From: Dehalococcoidia bacterium
GTDB lineage: Bacteria > Chloroflexota > Dehalococcoidia > DSTF01 > JACRBR01
Length of the DNA: 64,000 bases
Assembly: GCA_021462855.1 (NCBI GenBank)
Contig: JAJTXQ010000065.1
Location: forward strand, 1-64,000
Direction of reading: 5' to 3'
The notes beneath the pieces are model-generated. The model was not told where the DNA came from, made no database searches, and was given only the letters and a program-made list of their open reading frames with translations. The stretch's first letter is position 1, and each line of letters begins with the position of its first letter. Below, one piece after another: positions 57,562-64,000 of this stretch. Position numbers and translations under genes: made by a program.

Positions 57562-59769
57562 TCACAGCCCGCGGAACTCGCGCACACCGGCGGCGTCCGG
57601 CGCGAGGAGCGCGTCCGTGACATCGCTGCCGTTGATCGCCAGGCGCGTGCCGTCGGCGGCGCGGATGCGCAGCGCGCCGATCTCGCCGCTCGCCTCGACG
57701 GCGATCGTCCCGGCCGGCTCGTCGACCTCGACGCGCCCGAAGCCGAAGGCGTCGCACTCGACGATCGTCGCCGGCGTCTCGAGCCAGAGCGGGTTGACTT
57801 CGTCCGAAGGGTTCACGAACACATAGCGCCGCGCGTCGGCGTCGGCGAACAGCCACTTGGGCGCACGTCCGGCGAGCAGCGTCGCGCCGGCGAGCTCGAT
57901 CATCGAATCGCGCGAGCGCGCCCACTGCGCGCCGCCGCCGCCGGTCGCGCCGGCGCGGCCCATCGGCGCGGCGAAGGGCACGCCGCCGCACCGCCGTTCG
58001 ATGACGCGCATGTCCCACAGGCTGTAGCGCAACGCGATCGCCCCGCCGCCCGACTCATAGGCGATCTCGCGCACGTACTCCTCGTCGACGCTGTCGGCGA
58101 TGCGCGCGGCGGCGATGTGCGCGCGAAACGCCGCGAAGTCCGCGAAGTCCGCCGCGTCGGCGACCTCGAGCACGAACGCGTTGCGCACGTTCCCCTTGTA
58201 GAACGGGCCGGCCTGCGAGCGATGCTCCCAGAACGACTTCGATGGCCCCGCGTAGTTGTAGATGTCGAGCGCCAGCAGACCGCCGCCGGCGTGCAGCTCG
58301 ATCGGCGCGCCGGCGCCCATGTCCGTCGGCTCAAGCGGGATCAGCGCGACGTATGCCGCCCCGGCGGCGATCGTCACCGGCTCGCCGGGCTCGAGGCGCA
58401 GCGGGTACGCCGCCACGCGCCGGCCGCCAGCCCACACCTCGGCATGCTCGTCGATGCCGAGCGCGCGCACGGAGAGCTTGCAGCTGTGCGCGCCGCGCAG
58501 CCGCGGCCGCAGCCCGTACGCCACGATCGCGCGGTTGCGGTGCTGGGCGCAGGCGTGCACACCTTCGTCCCACAGGTCGCCGTCCGGCCCCGGGTCGCCG
58601 CGGTCATCGACGATGTAGCGCGCGAGGAGCGTGCCATAGCCGGGGGCGGCATCGCGCCGGAAGTGCAGCAGCACGCTGTTCGGCCCCGGCCAGAACTCCG
58701 GCGGTTCGCCGACCCCGTACGACGCCGACGCCGTGCCCAGCGCAAAGCCCTCGCGCAGGTACGTCGTGATGTCGATGCCGCGCGCCGCGTCCGCGGTCTC
58801 GACGCACTCGAACGGGTAGCGCTTTTCGCGCAGCCACGCGGCGATGTACGGCGGGCAGTGCAGCGTCTCCATCGCGACGCCGGTGTGCCCCTCCTCGCGC
58901 CCGCGCGGGTAGTAGGGCGTCGGGCGGCGCCAGCCGTCGTCGCCGGTGAGCTTCCACAGCATGAGCTTCAGGTACCCGCCGGCGCCCGTCCACCCGTCGC
59001 GATACGAGCGCGAGTGCGGCCCGGCGAGCTGCGCCATCCCCGGGTGGACGTGCGCCGCCGCGTGCAGCCACAGCAGCTCCTCCGCGACCCGCGCGCGCAG
59101 GGCGACGTCGTCGTCGAGCGTGTGCCCGGCGAGCGCCGCCATGCGGGCGATGTCGACGGCGAGGTACGTCGGGCTGTTGTACTCGTGCGGCGCGCCGCTG
59201 CGGTTCGTGAACTCGAACCACTCGGCGAGACGCCGCGCGCCGCGTTCGGCGAACTGCGGGGCGCCGAGCGCCTCGCCGCCGAGCACGCTGTTGGCGACAT
59301 CGCTGAGGGCGATGTTCGTGTACGACGGGTGCACGTCGAGCCGGTCGATCTCGTCGAGCCCGAGCGCCATCATCCGTTCGATGAGCGCACGCGCGCGGTC
59401 GCCGAGGGCGGCGATGCCTTCGCGCCACAGGGCGTTGAGGTGATCGAGGATGAACTCCACGGCGTTGAGGTCGTGCACGCCCGGGTCCTCGGAAAACCAG
59501 CGGAAGTTGCCGTAGTGCGCGTCCTGCTCGCGCGTCTCCTGCATTTCCGCTACGGCGGCGATGATGCGCGCCGCCCGGGCGATGTCGTCCGCGCTGCCGC
59601 GCCGGAGCAGCACGCGCGCATAGGCGAGCGACGCGCGGCCGTCGTGGAATGCGCCATGCTGCGCGACGTGGCGGACGAGCCCCGCCTCGTCGTCCCACGC
59701 CTCCTCGAGGAGGCGCGCGCCCTCGTCGTACAGGCGCCGCGCGCGTTCGTCGATGCCGTCGCCCGCCAT
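57562..59769 (-). CDS. large unassigned protein, possibly glycan-active
   Basis: 735 residues from ATG 59769, 3 nt after the thioredoxin-like gene. The N-terminal 350 residues are helix-rich with repeated aromatic and acidic residues (GNFRWFSEDPGVHDLNAVEF, DVHPSYTNIALSD, AGPHSRSYRDGW), the look of an (alpha/alpha)6 toroid as in polysaccharide lyases and some glycosidases. The C-terminal half is beta-rich, consistent with a heparinase/hyaluronidase-type beta-sandwich. No signal peptide. I cannot name a family or residue set with confidence. Confidence 0.7.
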   Translation of the reverse strand: MAGDGIDERARRLYDEGARLLEEAWDDEAGLVRHVAQHGAFHDGRASLAYARVLLRRGSADDIARAARIIAAVAEMQETREQDAHYGNFRWFSEDPGVHDLNAVEFILDHLNALWREGIAALGDRARALIERMMALGLDEIDRLDVHPSYTNIALSDVANSVLGGEALGAPQFAERGARRLAEWFEFTNRSGAPHEYNSPTYLAVDIARMAALAGHTLDDDVALRARVAEELLWLHAAAHVHPGMAQLAGPHSRSYRDGWTGAGGYLKLMLWKLTGDDGWRRPTPYYPRGREEGHTGVAMETLHCPPYIAAWLREKRYPFECVETADAARGIDITTYLREGFALGTASASYGVGEPPEFWPGPNSVLLHFRRDAAPGYGTLLARYIVDDRGDPGPDGDLWDEGVHACAQHRNRAIVAYGLRPRLRGAHSCKLSVRALGIDEHAEVWAGGRRVAAYPLRLEPGEPVTIAAGAAYVALIPLEPTDMGAGAPIELHAGGGLLALDIYNYAGPSKSFWEHRSQAGPFYKGNVRNAFVLEVADAADFADFAAFRAHIAAARIADSVDEEYVREIAYESGGGAIALRYSLWDMRVIERRCGGVPFAAPMGRAGATGGGGAQWARSRDSMIELAGATLLAGRAPKWLFADADARRYVFVNPSDEVNPLWLETPATIVECDAFGFGRVEVDEPAGTIAVEASGEIGALRIRAADGTRLAINGSDVTDALLAPDAAGVREFRGL

Positions 59770-59772
59770 CGG

Positions 59773-60777
59773 CTACGGGATCACGCAGGATGTGAAGGTG
59801 AGCGCGTAGAGCGCCACGCCGTCCGAGGTGGTGGAGAGCGCGAGCTCGTGGCGGCCGATGTCCTGGTTGCTGACGATGCGGTACATCCGCGGCGCGTCGA
59901 CGGTCAGCGTCGACGTGGCGTCGCCCGCCTGCACGTCCTCGCCGGCGTCGCCGGCGGCGAGCGGCGCACCGTCCTGCATGATGCTGAACGTGGCCGCGCC
60001 GCCGTACGACGGCGGGGGCACCACGAGGTTCACGTCCTTCGCCATGTACGGGACGACGAGCGTGCTCGTTCCGCCGGCGTTCGCCGGCCGCGCCAGGTAC
60101 TCCGCCGACAGCAGCCATTCGCCATCGAGGTACGCGCAGCCGTCCATGTGCTTGCCCGGGTCGCGGTACGCGGCCGGCTTGTCCGGCGACAGGTCCGACA
60201 CGTTGCCGACGAGGCCGCGCGCGTATCCCAGGTACAGTTCCGGCGTGACGCGATAGCACGCGGCGCCGGGCGCGTCCTCGGCGCGCAGCGGTTCCATCTT
60301 GCCGGGCAGCAGCAGGTCGGGCGTCTGTTCCTTCAGCAGGAAGCGGATCGCTTCCTCGGTCTCGTCGTACGCGCCCTCGCCGAAGTGGTAGTAGCGCAGG
60401 TAGCCGTTGCCGTCGACGAGGTACTTCGCCGGCCAGTAGCGGTTGGCCCACGCCTGCCACATGGCGTAGTCGTTGTCGAGCAGCACCGGGTATTCGATGA
60501 GGTGCTGCCGCACCGCGCGCAGCACGTTCGACGTCTCGCGCGCGAATGAGAACTCCGGCGTGTGCACGCCGACGACCACGAGCCCGTGCGGCGCGTATCG
60601 CCGATGCCACTCGCGCACGTACGGCAGCGTGTGCAGGCAGTTGACGCAGGTGTAGTCCCAGAAGTCGATGAGCACCGGCCGCCCGCGCAAGTCGGCCATG
60701 CGCAGCGGTCCGCCCTGGAGCCACTGCACCTCCGCCGGGAATTCCGGCGCGTGGATCGGGCCCTGTTCTTCCTGCAT
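59773..60777 (-). CDS. thioredoxin-like protein, DipZ C-terminal type
   Basis: 334 residues from ATG 60777 with a GGAGC site. The thioredoxin-like domain (about 15-150) has the active site DYTCVNCLHTLPYV, as in the periplasmic part of mycobacterial DipZ and related redoxins. A beta-rich domain (about 185-334) follows, also found in the DipZ C terminus. The CcdA-like membrane part is absent and no signal peptide is seen. It reduces or oxidises disulfides or peroxides. TAGAAT upstream may be its -10. Confidence 0.85.
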   Translation of the reverse strand: MQEEQGPIHAPEFPAEVQWLQGGPLRMADLRGRPVLIDFWDYTCVNCLHTLPYVREWHRRYAPHGLVVVGVHTPEFSFARETSNVLRAVRQHLIEYPVLLDNDYAMWQAWANRYWPAKYLVDGNGYLRYYHFGEGAYDETEEAIRFLLKEQTPDLLLPGKMEPLRAEDAPGAACYRVTPELYLGYARGLVGNVSDLSPDKPAAYRDPGKHMDGCAYLDGEWLLSAEYLARPANAGGTSTLVVPYMAKDVNLVVPPPSYGGAATFSIMQDGAPLAAGDAGEDVQAGDATSTLTVDAPRMYRIVSNQDIGRHELALSTTSDGVALYALTFTSCVIP

Positions 60778-60945
60778 CGTCGCTCCTCGGCTGCCGTGAT
60801 TCTACCGCCCGCCCGCCGTGCGCGCTGCGTCAAGCAGGGGATGCGCAGGCGGCGCGCCAGCGTTGTGCAAGGTGGCGCTCGCCGTCTATCGTGGAGCGCG
60901 CCGAAGGGGGAGCTGTGCGGCCACGCGCCGCGGGAGGCCTTCGCG

Positions 60946-61389
60946 TTGCTCCGGTATGCTCTCGGCAGCCTCGTCCTCGCCGCGGTGATCGTCGCCGCGT
61001 TGTTCGCGGTGGTCGCCTGGCGGAACGGCGAACCGGCTTCGTCCGGCCCGCTGCCGGTAATCGTCATCAACGCCGATGACGCCGGCATCGCGCCCGACCG
61101 ATTCGAGTTGCGAGAAGACCAGCTTGCCGAGTTGCGGCTCGTGAACAACGGCACGCGGATGCACTCGATATCCGCCGAGGGCGACCACCTGCTGCAGATG
61201 CCGCTCGAAAGCGCCGCGTACAATCCGCACGGCGCGGCCACCGGCTTCCCGTACATCCGCATCCAGGCGTCGGCGGGCACGACGGCCGCGGCGCTCGTGC
61301 GTTTCAAGGAATCGGGCGACTACGAACTGCGCGTCGAGGTGCCGGGGCAGGACGAGACGCTGCGCGTCGTGCGCGTGACGGTCCGCTGA
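60946..61389 (+). CDS. membrane-anchored cupredoxin-like protein
   Basis: 147 residues from TTG 60946, chosen because GGGAGG lies 8 nt upstream. One N-terminal helix (about 4-26) anchors it. The outer domain has VIVINADDAGIAPDRFEL, LRLVNNGTRMHSIS and GDYELRVEVPGQDET, matching a cupredoxin fold with one likely copper His. The usual C-terminal Cys-x-His-x-Met cluster is missing, so copper binding is doubtful. Confidence 0.7.
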   Translation: MLRYALGSLVLAAVIVAALFAVVAWRNGEPASSGPLPVIVINADDAGIAPDRFELREDQLAELRLVNNGTRMHSISAEGDHLLQMPLESAAYNPHGAATGFPYIRIQASAGTTAAALVRFKESGDYELRVEVPGQDETLRVVRVTVR

Positions 61390-61527
61390 GGCGAAAAAGC
61401 GAACAGCGCCGCAACCGGGGGAGCATGGTGGCGACGCCGTTCACTGCTTGGTACAGGAGCATCCTACGCCGCCGCTGTTAACCTCCATCGCGGAAAGTGT
61501 TAAAGGCGGGCTAAACCTGCCGCCGCC

Positions 61528-61932
61528 ATGAGGCCCACCGCGTTCCTGCGGGACGTCATCGACCGCATAGCCGGCTGGCCGCTGCTGCTGGCGTGGCTCG
61601 CGCTGATCCTCGCGCTGTCGTCGATCCCGTCCACGCCGAAGCCGCCGTCCGAAGTGCCGTACGACAAGCTCGCCCACCTGGCGATCTACGGCGTGCTCGG
61701 GTTCATCGTCGGGTGGATGCTGCGCCGCCGGACTGGCGCGCACGGGGCGAGCGTCATCGCGATGGCGGCGCTGCTGTGCGTGGCATGGGGCGCCGGCGAC
61801 GAGATCTACCAGTCGTCCGTGCCGGGCCGCGACCCGTCGCTCGCCGACCTCGCGGCCGACTTCGCCGGCGCGCTCTCCGGCGCGGCCTGCGCCGTGCTCA
61901 TCGACGCGATTACAGCGCCGCCGCCGCGCTAA
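61528..61932 (+). CDS. VanZ family membrane protein
   Basis: 134 residues from ATG 61528. Four hydrophobic helices with the VanZ pattern: LSSIPSTPKPP after helix 1, YDKLAHLAIYGVLGF, and GAGDEIYQSSVPGRDPSLADLAADFAGA with conserved Asp-Glu. Family members include the teicoplanin-resistance VanZ, but most are of unknown function. Its stop overlaps the convergent sppA stop. Confidence 0.88.
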   Translation: MRPTAFLRDVIDRIAGWPLLLAWLALILALSSIPSTPKPPSEVPYDKLAHLAIYGVLGFIVGWMLRRRTGAHGASVIAMAALLCVAWGAGDEIYQSSVPGRDPSLADLAADFAGALSGAACAVLIDAITAPPPR

Positions 61933-62741
61933 TCCCGCCCGCGGTATTCGATGCGCCGCTCGCGTAGCCGTGCGTCGATCGCCCACGCCGCGCCCTCGAC
62001 GAGCGAGGCGCCGGTGCCCGCCAGCAGCCGCTGCGCCAGCCCCCGGTGCGGGCGGATGTACGTGACCTTGCGCTCGCGCAGGTCCGCCATCGACTGCGCC
62101 ATGTCGATCGCCGCGTCCAGGTCGCCGACCTCGTCGATCAGGCCGGACTCCTTCGCCTGCGCGGCGGTGAACACCTCGCCCGTCGCCAGCTCGCGCGCGC
62201 GATCCGCGGGCAGGTTGCGCGCCGTCGCGACGATCTCGACGAACCGGTCGTAGAACGCGTCGAGCAGCGCCTGCTCTTTCTGCCGCTCCTCGGGCGTCGG
62301 CTCGCGGAAGCTGCTGAACATGTCCTTCAGGCGCCCGGACTTCGTCACGTCCATGCGCACGCCGATCTTCTCCAGCGCCTCGTACAGCATCGGCCGCATG
62401 CTGATGACGCCGATCGACCCGACGAGCGCCATCGGCAGCGCGACTGTCTTCGTCGCGCCGCACGCCACCATGTAGCCGCCCGACGCCGCCATCCCGCGCA
62501 CGAACGCGATGACGGGCTTGGCGCGCGCCACCTTCTGCACCGATCGGTAGATGTACTCGGATGCGCCCGCGCCGCCGCCGGGCGAGTCGATGTCGATCAC
62601 CAGCGCGCGGATGCGCTTGTTCTCCTCGATCGCCCGCAGCATCCGGATGATTTCGGTCGTGCGCGGCGCCGAGCCGATCGAGCCGAACAGCTCGGTGACG
62701 GCGATGCGTTCGGGGTTGATGTTCAGCACGGTCTGCAGCAT
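61929..62741 (-). CDS. sppA: signal peptide peptidase SppA
   Basis: 270 residues from ATG 62741 with GGAGGG upstream. Clan SK serine protease: ALVIDIDSPGGGAGAS, the nucleophile Ser in MAASGGYMVAC near 89 and the general-base Lys in TKSGRLKDMFSSF near 140. It degrades residual signal peptides in the membrane. This short form lacks a clear N-terminal helix, so membrane attachment is uncertain. Confidence 0.92.
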   Translation of the reverse strand: MLQTVLNINPERIAVTELFGSIGSAPRTTEIIRMLRAIEENKRIRALVIDIDSPGGGAGASEYIYRSVQKVARAKPVIAFVRGMAASGGYMVACGATKTVALPMALVGSIGVISMRPMLYEALEKIGVRMDVTKSGRLKDMFSSFREPTPEERQKEQALLDAFYDRFVEIVATARNLPADRARELATGEVFTAAQAKESGLIDEVGDLDAAIDMAQSMADLRERKVTYIRPHRGLAQRLLAGTGASLVEGAAWAIDARLRERRIEYRGRD

Positions 62742-62788
62742 CGGGCCCTCCGGGTGGCACGGTCGCGGTTGGCGTGGGGTGCGTGACG

Positions 62789-62817
62789 AGTGTATGAACG
62801 CGCGCCGGGCGGGTCAA
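62789..62817 (-). promoter_or_regulatory. sppA promoter
   Basis: TTGACC (62812-62817), a 17-nt spacer and TACACT (62789-62794) on the minus strand, 47 nt before the start codon. Confidence 0.6.
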
Positions 62818-62835
62818 TCGGCGGCGCTGTTCAAG

Positions 62836-62864
62836 TGGACGCGCCGCGCGCGCCTGCCTATGAT
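62836..62864 (+). promoter_or_regulatory. promoter of the VIT1/rubrerythrin gene, leaderless
   Basis: TGGACG (62836-62841), a 17-nt spacer and TATGAT (62859-62864). The ATG follows after only 6 nt, so transcription should start at or next to the start codon. Confidence 0.6.
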
Positions 62865-62870
62865 CAAGAC

Positions 62871-64000
62871 ATGAGCACCACACCGGATGCGCGTCCCTCC
62901 GCCGATGACCTGAAACGCTTCCGCGCCAACTACCAGGGCGAAATCGACGGCATCGAGCTGTACCGGCGGCTTGCCGCCGCCGAGAAAGACCCCGAGCGGG
63001 CGCAGATCTTCCGCGACCTGATGGACACCGAAAAGGTCCACGTGGAAGTGTGGGCGAAGCGCCTGCGCGACGCGGGCATCGACCTCGGGCCGCCGCGGCC
63101 GTCGATGCGCGTGCGCATCCTGGGGTTCCTCGCCGACCGGCTCGGCCCGCGCGCCGTGCTGCCGATGGTCAGCGCGATGGAGTCGAGCGGCTTCGACAGC
63201 TACATGGCGCAGGACGAAGCCGGCCCGCCGATGGCGCGCGACGAGCGCCAGCATGCGCGCACGCTCGCCGCGCTATCCGGCGCCGGCGCCGCGTCGCCGA
63301 TGACCGGCGACGCCGACGTCGAAAGCATCGTCCGCGGGGAGCGCTGGCACCGCGTCGACACCGGCGGCCAGCTGCGCGCGGCGATCTTCGGCATCAGCGA
63401 CGGCCTGCTCTCCAACCTCAGCCTCGTGATCGGCGTCGCGGGCGCTGACCCGGACGGGCGCTTCATCATCCTCGCCGGCGTCGCTGGACTGCTCGCGGGC
63501 GCGTTCTCGATGGGCGCCGGCGAGTACATCTCGGTCACATCGCAGCGCGAGCTCTTCGAGCGGCAGATCGAGCTCGAACGCCAGGAGCTCGAGGCGGACC
63601 CCGAGCAGGAGCGCCGTGAGCTCGCGCTGATCTACCGCGCCAAGGGCATCGGCCAGCAGGAGGCCGAGGCGCTTTCCGCGCGGATCATCGCCGACAAGAC
63701 CGTCGCGCTGGAGACGCTGGCGCGCGAGGAGCTCGGACTGAACCCGGAGGGGCTCGGCTCGCCGTGGGGCGCCGCGATCGCGTCGTTCCTGGCGTTCGCC
63801 GCCGGCGCCATCGTGCCCGTGCTTCCCTGGTTCTTCGGTTCGTCGGCCATCCACTTCGCCGCGTCGGTGATCCTCGGTGGCGCGGCGATGTTCGGCGTGG
63901 GCGCGGCGGTGTCGCTCTTCACCGGGCGCAATGCGCTGTACGCGGGCGCCCGGCAGCTGGGCATCGGCCTGGTCGCCGCGGCGATCACCTACGCCATCGG
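62871..64000 (+). CDS. rubrerythrin-VIT1/CCC1 fusion transporter (MbfA-like), 3' end missing
   Basis: 376 residues are visible from ATG 62871; the gene runs past the window. Residues about 15-140 form a ferritin-like domain with metal-ligand Glu/His sets (GEIDGIELY, DTEKVHVEVW, MESSGFDSY, DERQHARTL). From about 160 the VIT1/CCC1 domain begins: AIFGISDGLLSNLSLVIGVAGA, then GAFSMGAGEYISVTSQRELF, an acidic cytoplasmic region, and further helices. MbfA proteins of this design export iron in rhizobia; others move manganese. The leaderless promoter is directly upstream. Confidence 0.92.
   Translation, partial: MSTTPDARPSADDLKRFRANYQGEIDGIELYRRLAAAEKDPERAQIFRDLMDTEKVHVEVWAKRLRDAGIDLGPPRPSMRVRILGFLADRLGPRAVLPMVSAMESSGFDSYMAQDEAGPPMARDERQHARTLAALSGAGAASPMTGDADVESIVRGERWHRVDTGGQLRAAIFGISDGLLSNLSLVIGVAGADPDGRFIILAGVAGLLAGAFSMGAGEYISVTSQRELFERQIELERQELEADPEQERRELALIYRAKGIGQQEAEALSARIIADKTVALETLAREELGLNPEGLGSPWGAAIASFLAFAAGAIVPVLPWFFGSSAIHFAASVILGGAAMFGVGAAVSLFTGRNALYAGARQLGIGLVAAAITYAI

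Noticed and set aside
57139-60549. Very long open frame on the plus strand opposite the apt/redoxin genes
   Set aside because: It is Arg/Ala/Val-rich shadow sequence antisense to genes with clear motifs, as expected at high GC.

Overview
The window is GC-rich throughout, densely coded, and carries no phage block, CRISPR array or complete insertion sequence. Its gene content points to an aerobic, heterotrophic, probably monoderm bacterium of the Chloroflexota (a Dehalococcoidia-like lineage is my best guess). The grounds are extracellular proteins anchored by one N-terminal helix followed by Thr/Pro/Ala-rich linkers, a T-box leader in a high-GC genome, a TrpB2-type tryptophan synthase, a membrane Fe-S oxidoreductase of the FadF/EtfD kind, many weak or absent ribosome binding sites, and several start codons lying 6 nt after a -10-like hexamer. 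The taxonomy is inference, since no rRNA gene is present.

Layout. 1-2.0 kb: the 3' end of an Rhs/YD-repeat gene whose tip looks like a lytic transglycosylase, a small membrane protein that may be its immunity partner, and a tRNA-Lys 3' remnant. 2.0-9.1 kb: a membrane-anchored protein, a GT-C type glycosyltransferase-like membrane protein, an alpha-L-rhamnosidase, an HSL-type esterase and a metal-dependent cyclase-family hydrolase. 9.1-18.1 kb: housekeeping and signalling genes, including enoyl-CoA hydratase, NUDIX, a DUF885 peptidase-like protein, homoserine kinase, a hydrolase-cyclase fusion, an epoxide-hydrolase-like enzyme, and a GAF/degenerate GGDEF protein. Two coiled-coil proteins of similar architecture flank this stretch. 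18.2-26.1 kb: a FadF-like electron-transfer oxidoreductase, the branched-chain 2-oxoacid dehydrogenase E1alpha/E1beta/E2 operon, an SDR and a type II sulfide:quinone oxidoreductase. 26.3-31.3 kb: a two-subunit molybdenum hydroxylase, a hemerythrin and a twin DUF1566 surface protein.

31.4-41.2 kb: a complete leucine/isovalerate catabolic cluster. It holds isovaleryl-CoA dehydrogenase, both methylcrotonyl-CoA carboxylase subunits, methylglutaconyl-CoA hydratase, HMG-CoA lyase, a 3-oxoacid CoA-transferase pair and a second, GctAB/IpdAB-like CoA-transferase pair. With the bkd operon and the FadF-like protein nearby, the window encodes most of the route from leucine-derived 2-oxoacid to acetyl-CoA and acetoacetyl-CoA, plus a plausible way to pass the electrons to the quinone pool.

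41.2-51.7 kb: a tryptophan operon on the minus strand, read from a TTGACA/TAGAGT promoter through a T-box leader whose specifier is UGG (Trp). The order is trpB2, trpS, trpE, a NUDIX-like/methyltransferase fusion, trpG, trpD, trpC, a P-loop kinase, trpF, trpB. Nearly all junctions overlap or nearly abut. No trpA is present. The two non-trp genes embedded with translational coupling are the most unusual feature of the window.

51.7-64 kb: a GH38 alpha-mannosidase, two secreted proteins (one an M23 peptidase with LGFP-like repeats whose dockerin-like tail is out of frame), adenine phosphoribosyltransferase, an unassigned large protein that may act on glycans, a DipZ-like thioredoxin, a cupredoxin-like protein, VanZ, SppA, and a rubrerythrin-VIT1 fusion (MbfA-like iron/manganese transporter) running off the end.
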